A stretch of DNA of 64,000 nucleotides from AV69 sp963742315 (GTDB lineage: Bacteria > Verrucomicrobiota > Verrucomicrobiia > Chthoniobacterales > UBA10450): assembly GCA_963742315.1 (NCBI GenBank), contig CAVULE010000003.1, positions 744,001-808,000 of the forward strand, read 5' to 3'. The notes beneath the pieces are model-generated. The model searched no databases. It was given only the letters and a program-made list of their open reading frames with translations, and was not told where the DNA came from. The position numbers and the translations under genes are program-made. Shown piece by piece: positions 62,765 to 64,000 of the stretch. Position 1 is the stretch's first letter. Every line of letters begins with the position of its first letter.

Positions 62765-64000
62765 TTACCTCGCCACCACCGGCTCCGCCTCCGGTGTCGT
62801 CTCCGCCATCACTTCGTCGGTTTGGGTAACGCGCACGACCTCTTCAATCGTGGTAATGCCCTGTCCGACCCGTCGCCAACCATCGTGCCGCAGCGTTTCC
62901 ATGCCTTGCGCAATTGCGCATTGCTTTAACTCGCTTCCGTCCCGCTTTTGCAAAATCAATCGCCGCAGCGGCTCGGTCACGAGGCAGATCTCGTAGATGG
63001 CAACGCGCCCTTGATAGCCAGTTTGCCGGCAATGATCGCAGCCGGTGCCGCGATAGAATTTGAAATCGGGCGGGAACGTCACCCCTAATTCCCCGAGATA
63101 CTCCACCGGATAACCCGCCAGAGTTTTGCATTCGGGACAAATCGTGCGCACCAGGCGTTGCGCAATGAACGCCTTGACCACGCTTGCCAGCAAAAATGGC
63201 TCGACATCCATATCGAGTAAACGCGTAATGCCCCCTACCGCATCGTTCGTGTGCAGCGTGCTGAACACCAGGTGACCGGTCATAGCCGCGCGGATCGAGA
63301 TGTCGGCTGTCTCGACATCACGAATCTCGCCGACCATCACGACGTTGGGATCCTGTCGTAAAATGTGGCGCAACCCTTTGGCGAAAGTGAGATCGATCTC
63401 CGGTTTGACGTCAATTTGTGAAACTCCCGGCAAACGATACTCGACCGGTTCCTCGATGGTGATGATACGACGCTGGACTGAGTTGATGCTGGAGAGAAAA
63501 CAGTAGAGCGAGGTCGATTTGCCACAGCCGGTCGGGCCGGTGACGAGAATGATACCGTTCGGTTGCGCCAGTAGATTGCGAATCATTTGCTGCTGCTTCT
63601 CGCTCAGATCCAGCCGATCGAACCCGAACTGCTCTTCGGTGCGGCTGAGCAAACGCAGTGAAATGGACTCCCCATTCACCGTCGGAATGGTGGAAACGCG
63701 GACGTCGATCTCCTGATTGTGGGCATGCAGCTGAATGCGGCCATCCTGGGGCAAACGCCGCTCGGCGATGTCCATGTGCGCCATCACTTTCAAACGCGAA
63801 ATGATGGCCGATTGCAGCAGGCGCAGTTGCGGCGGCACCGCGACTTCGTGCAGGATTCCATCGATCCGATAGCGAATACGCAAATCATTCTCCAGCGGCT
63901 CGACGTGAATATCGGTGGCGCGCTCGATGATTGCTTCACGGATGATTTGGTTGACGAATTTGACGACCGAGGCTTCCGGATCGTCCGCGTTCAGGTCGGT
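62765..64000 (-). CDS. GspE/PilB-type secretion or pilus assembly ATPase (5' end beyond window)
   Basis: Partial; the frame stays open to the window edge (NQIIREAIIERATDIHVEPL upstream of 63883). Walker A GPTGCGKSTSLY, Asp box RRIITIEEPVEYRLPGVSQI, Walker B HILRQDPNVVMVGEIRD, His box TGHLVFSTLHTNDA, and the tetracysteine zinc element CPECK...CDHCRQTGYQGR. Hexameric ATPase that powers type II secretion or type IV pilus extension; sequence alone does not decide. The last ~20 residues are variable. Confidence 0.92.
   Translation of the reverse strand, partial: TDLNADDPEASVVKFVNQIIREAIIERATDIHVEPLENDLRIRYRIDGILHEVAVPPQLRLLQSAIISRLKVMAHMDIAERRLPQDGRIQLHAHNQEIDVRVSTIPTVNGESISLRLLSRTEEQFGFDRLDLSEKQQQMIRNLLAQPNGIILVTGPTGCGKSTSLYCFLSSINSVQRRIITIEEPVEYRLPGVSQIDVKPEIDLTFAKGLRHILRQDPNVVMVGEIRDVETADISIRAAMTGHLVFSTLHTNDAVGGITRLLDMDVEPFLLASVVKAFIAQRLVRTICPECKTLAGYPVEYLGELGVTFPPDFKFYRGTGCDHCRQTGYQGRVAIYEICLVTEPLRRLILQKRDGSELKQCAIAQGMETLRHDGWRRVGQGITTIEEVVRVTQTDEVMAETTPEAEPVVAR

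Overview
The window looks like a chromosomal segment of a free-living Gram-negative bacterium, most likely a soil Verrucomicrobiota (Chthoniobacterales-type). This is inferred from gene families (DUF5069, DUF3667, TolB-like/TPR regulators, a mreBCD-mrdA-rng cluster, outer-membrane receptors and barrels), not from a marker search. No rRNA, tRNA or CRISPR array was recognised.

Region by region: 1-4.3 kb holds two tandem copies of a TonB-dependent receptor unit; the one cut by the window edge is frameshifted. 4.3-16.4 kb is a mixed stretch: an adenylate-cyclase/TolB/TPR protein, a DUF885 metallopeptidase (frameshifted), a GH26-like glycosidase, DUF2383 and DUF5069 proteins, an S9 peptidase (frameshifted), an APC permease and a DUF3667 protein (frameshifted). 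alaS follows. 19.5-39.6 kb is an accessory block. 39.6-64 kb is mostly core: recA, two hsp20 genes, ribD, rpoD, dnaG, an NfeD protease, an esterase (frameshifted), a BNR-repeat protein, thiH-thiS, two outer-membrane barrels, mreB-mreC-mreD-mrdA-rng, rpe, a GIY-YIG gene between two palindromic repeats, and a GspE/PilB ATPase running off the end.

The most interesting part is 19.5-39.6 kb. An ECF sigma factor with a zinc-finger anti-sigma factor sits among cupredoxins, a family of unrecognised small secreted proteins, DUF2231 membrane proteins, a Tat-exported ferritin-like protein, a Tat-exported metallophosphoesterase, tatA, a type II NADH dehydrogenase and an FTR1-type iron permease. Seven copies of the same bipartite motif, GGAATA-(A/T)-N15-GT, lie just upstream of these transcription units, including the sigma factor's own gene and the divergent tatA operon. 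The spacing is exactly 16 bases in all seven. I read this as an autoregulated ECF regulon linking metal or redox stress to Tat export, iron uptake and periplasmic copper proteins. The cupredoxin/secreted-protein module is present three times. A second, paralogous sigma factor has kept its coding region but lost almost all of its anti-sigma partner, of which both ends remain as a fused remnant.

Other features of note are an ATP-grasp/flavin-monooxygenase gene pair ending inside a fossil GlxA-type regulator, an AT-hook-like motif in RpoD, a signal peptide partly made from a dispersed repeat, and several conserved genes each broken by a single +1 shift, which may be decay or assembly error.
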